A stretch of DNA of 64,000 bases, from the NCBI RefSeq assembly GCF_017307495.1, contig NZ_JAFKHE010000029.1, positions 1 to 64,000 of the forward strand. The letters are read 5' to 3'. Source of the DNA: Devosia sp. (GTDB lineage Bacteria > Pseudomonadota > Alphaproteobacteria > Rhizobiales > Devosiaceae). The translations under genes and the position numbers were made by a program. Position 1 is the stretch's first letter, and every line of letters begins with the position of its first letter. A model generated the notes under the pieces. It searched no databases. It was not told the DNA's origin and saw nothing but the letters and a program-made list of their open reading frames with translations. Shown here one piece after another: positions 62,439 to 64,000 of the stretch.

Positions 62439-63637
62439 GCCAGCGCATGCTTGTCACGTTCAATGCGGGATCGTCCACGGTGAAGCTCGGGCTGTTCGCC
62501 CTCGAAGGGGATGAAGCGCGGCGCATCGGGAAGGGGATGATCGACTTCCACAAGCCGCCCCTTCGGTTCCATCTTCTCGAAGGTCCGGACACGTTCGATG
62601 TGGCGCTTGAGTCCGACCCTGCCACCGAACTGCATGAAGTGCTCGGCGAGGCCTTCCGCCGGCTGTCCTGGCACTACGATATGGATCAACTCGCCGCTGC
62701 CGGCCATCGCATCGTCCACGGCGGCGACAGCTTCGCCGGGCCAATCCTGCTTGACGACGCCGCACTCGAAACCTTGCAGGCTCTGACGTCGCTCGCGCCG
62801 CTGCATCAGCCGCAGGGGTTGCGGCTCGTTCGCGCGATCAACCGCTTGCGACCCGGGCTGCCGCAAACTGCCTCTTTCGACACGGCTTTCCATCGCACCC
62901 AGCCGGACCTCGTCCGTCGCTTCGCGATCCCGAGCGCCCTGCATGACGAGGGCGTGAAACGCTACGGTTTCCATGGACTTTCCTACAAATTTATCGCTAG
63001 CGAAATTGCGAAAAGCGAGCCCGAACTCGCCGGCGCGCGCGTCGTGGTCGCCCATCTTGGCAGTGGCGCTAGCTTGTGCGGATTGGCGGGCGGTCGCAGC
63101 TGCGACACTAGTATGGGCTTCTCCGCCCTGGATGGGGTTCCGATGGCGACCCGCTGCGGCGCGCTGGATCCTGGCGCCGTCCTGCATTTCATTATGCAGA
63201 AAGGCATGAGCCCGGTCGATGTCGAGGATCTGCTCTATCGTCGCTCCGGGCTCCTCGGCATCTCCGGGATCAGCGCCGACAGTCGCGAATTGATCGAAAG
63301 CGCTGCTCCTGAAGCCGCCGAGGCGCTTGAACTCTTCTGCTTTCGCATCGCCGGCGAAATCGCCCGGCTCGCGGCCACGCTCGGCGGGCTCGACGCTGTC
63401 GTCTTCACGGCGGGCGTGGGCGAAAATCAGCCGCCGGTGCGCGCCGCGGTCGCGCGTCGTCTCAACTGGCTCGGGCTCAAGCTGGAGGATGCCGCAAACG
63501 TCGTCAATGCCCGGTCGATTGGCGCCGCTGGCGCGCGCGTCAAAATACTGGTTATCGCGACGGACGAAGAGAGCGTCATCGCCGACGAGGCGCTATCGGT
63601 TCTGCAACCTGACAGCCTCGCTGCGAGACGCTCGTGA
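62435..63637 (+). CDS. ackA: acetate/propionate kinase
   Basis: 400 residues of the ASKHA fold: VTFNAGSSTVKLGLF at the start, GHRIVHGG (near 90), FDTAFH, YGFHGLSYKFIA, HLGSGASLCG, and VFTAGVGENQPPVR near 328-341. All phosphate and catalytic motifs are present. With the upstream enzyme it forms an acyl-CoA to ATP route (or the reverse). It overlaps fabI by ATGA, confirming the operon order known from other Proteobacteria. Confidence 0.93.
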   Translation: MSQRMLVTFNAGSSTVKLGLFALEGDEARRIGKGMIDFHKPPLRFHLLEGPDTFDVALESDPATELHEVLGEAFRRLSWHYDMDQLAAAGHRIVHGGDSFAGPILLDDAALETLQALTSLAPLHQPQGLRLVRAINRLRPGLPQTASFDTAFHRTQPDLVRRFAIPSALHDEGVKRYGFHGLSYKFIASEIAKSEPELAGARVVVAHLGSGASLCGLAGGRSCDTSMGFSALDGVPMATRCGALDPGAVLHFIMQKGMSPVDVEDLLYRRSGLLGISGISADSRELIESAAPEAAEALELFCFRIAGEIARLAATLGGLDAVVFTAGVGENQPPVRAAVARRLNWLGLKLEDAANVVNARSIGAAGARVKILVIATDEESVIADEALSVLQPDSLAARRS

Positions 63638-63877
63638 TCTTTCCTGTCGTTGATCTCTCAGGCAAACACGGGCTTGTCGGCGGCGTCGCCAATGCGCAGA
63701 GCATCGCCGCCGGCTGCGCTCATGCCTTTCGGCGGCGGGGGCGGAACTTGCAATCACCTATCGCAATGACAAGGCGCTGCCTCATGTGGAGCGGTCGCGC
63801 GCGCAACGGACGCGACGACCTTCGCGCCCTGCGACGTGCGCAGTCCTGGACACCAACTTGATGCTCCGGGCAATTAG
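63634..63877 (+). pseudogene. fabI: fabI (enoyl-ACP reductase) remnant with two frameshifts and a truncation
   Basis: Frame one gives LSGKHGLVGGVANAQSIAAGCAHAF, the FabI N-terminus. A one-base loss near 63730 moves the sense to the next frame (AELAITYRNDKALPHVE). A second loss near 63795 moves it again (ATDATTFAPCDVRSPG), which ends at TAG 63875-63877. Only about 80 of roughly 260 residues remain, and the next gene begins at once, so the rest was deleted. The frameshifts could be sequencing errors; the truncation could not easily be. Confidence 0.8.
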
Positions 63878-63885
63878 GAGTGGGA

Positions 63886-64000
63886 ATGAGCAATATTTTC
63901 CGTGCGCTCGGCCGTCTATCGTTCGTCGTCATCGCCATGACGATTCTTGCCGCCTGCAGTTCTCTTCCGCGGACACCGTACACCGCCAATGACGCGCTAT
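63886..64000 (+). CDS. lipoprotein, N-terminal part (possibly a patatin-like phospholipase)
   Basis: It starts at ATG 63886 behind AGGAG and runs off the window. Signal peptide: SNIFRALGRLSFVVIAMTI, lipobox LAAC, then SSLPRTPYTANDAL. The SLPRTPYTA start resembles patatin-like lipoproteins as I recall them; 38 codons are too few to be sure. Confidence 0.6.
   Translation, partial: MSNIFRALGRLSFVVIAMTILAACSSLPRTPYTANDAL

Noticed and set aside
1..64000. CRISPR array or rRNA genes
   Set aside because: No regularly spaced repeats with spacers of the right size and no rRNA-like sequence were seen; the only tRNA sequence is the 45-base remnant.

Overview
The window is GC-rich alphaproteobacterial DNA (Sphingomonadales or Hyphomicrobiales type; the sequence alone does not fix the genus). 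Nearly all of it is one end and most of the body of an integrative and conjugative element (ICE). The left 0.3 kb is probably flank: the tail of an IS3-family transposase, then a 45-base remnant of the 3' half of a tRNA-Arg(CCG) gene. That remnant is the expected attachment-site scar, and a tyrosine-recombinase integrase lies about 185 bases inside it. The other end of the element is not in the window.

Layout. 0.55-1.9 kb: integrase. 2.0-9.0 kb, minus strand: a defence block with an AbiJ-like nuclease-domain protein, a Hachiman pair (hamA nuclease, hamB helicase) and an AAA/DUF4143 ATPase. 9.2-22.3 kb, plus strand: an establishment block with ArdC anti-restriction protein, ParB-like protein, several small conserved ICE proteins, a very large methyltransferase-helicase, a TOPRIM protein and a DUF2493 protein. 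Four genes in this block share a conserved structured leader RNA that fits the 'radC RNA motif' as I remember it. 22.4-23.3 kb: a lone minus-strand DUF6615-type gene, possibly another defence gene. 23.5-25.8 kb: a membrane protein, ssb and a tiny ORF, with a second class of hairpin leader.

26.0-28.0 kb holds a transfer switch like that of the Mesorhizobium symbiosis island ICEMlSymR7A: a small HTH repressor, a QseM-like antiactivator, a two-ORF FseA-like activator joined by an apparent +1 programmed frameshift at UUU-C, and an RdfS-like excisionase. 28.0-33.1 kb: plasmid-like RepA with iterons inside its gene, ParA, an adenine methylase, an RHH protein, DUF2840, the TraF peptidase, DUF736 and a lytic transglycosylase. 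33.2-35.1 kb: a repeat cluster that is a candidate oriT, then the relaxase. 35.1-47.2 kb: the TraG coupling protein and the type IV secretion operon trbBCDEJKLFGI, then a DUF2274 gene. A LysR gene meets this operon tail to tail.

From 48.3 kb the window carries cargo. The first part is a TetR-controlled tripartite ABC efflux operon (membrane fusion protein, two-domain ATPase, two permeases, outer-membrane lipoprotein). Next comes a small minus-strand unit with a decayed tetR, a secreted protein and a membrane protein. Then a second, closely related tetR faces a polyhydroxybutyrate operon: phaC, phasin, phaB, MaoC-phosphotransacylase, acetate kinase, a frameshifted fabI and the start of a lipoprotein. 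Four copies of an AGTAAT-type palindrome, one in front of each tetR and one in front of phaC, suggest that efflux and polymer storage form one TetR regulon.
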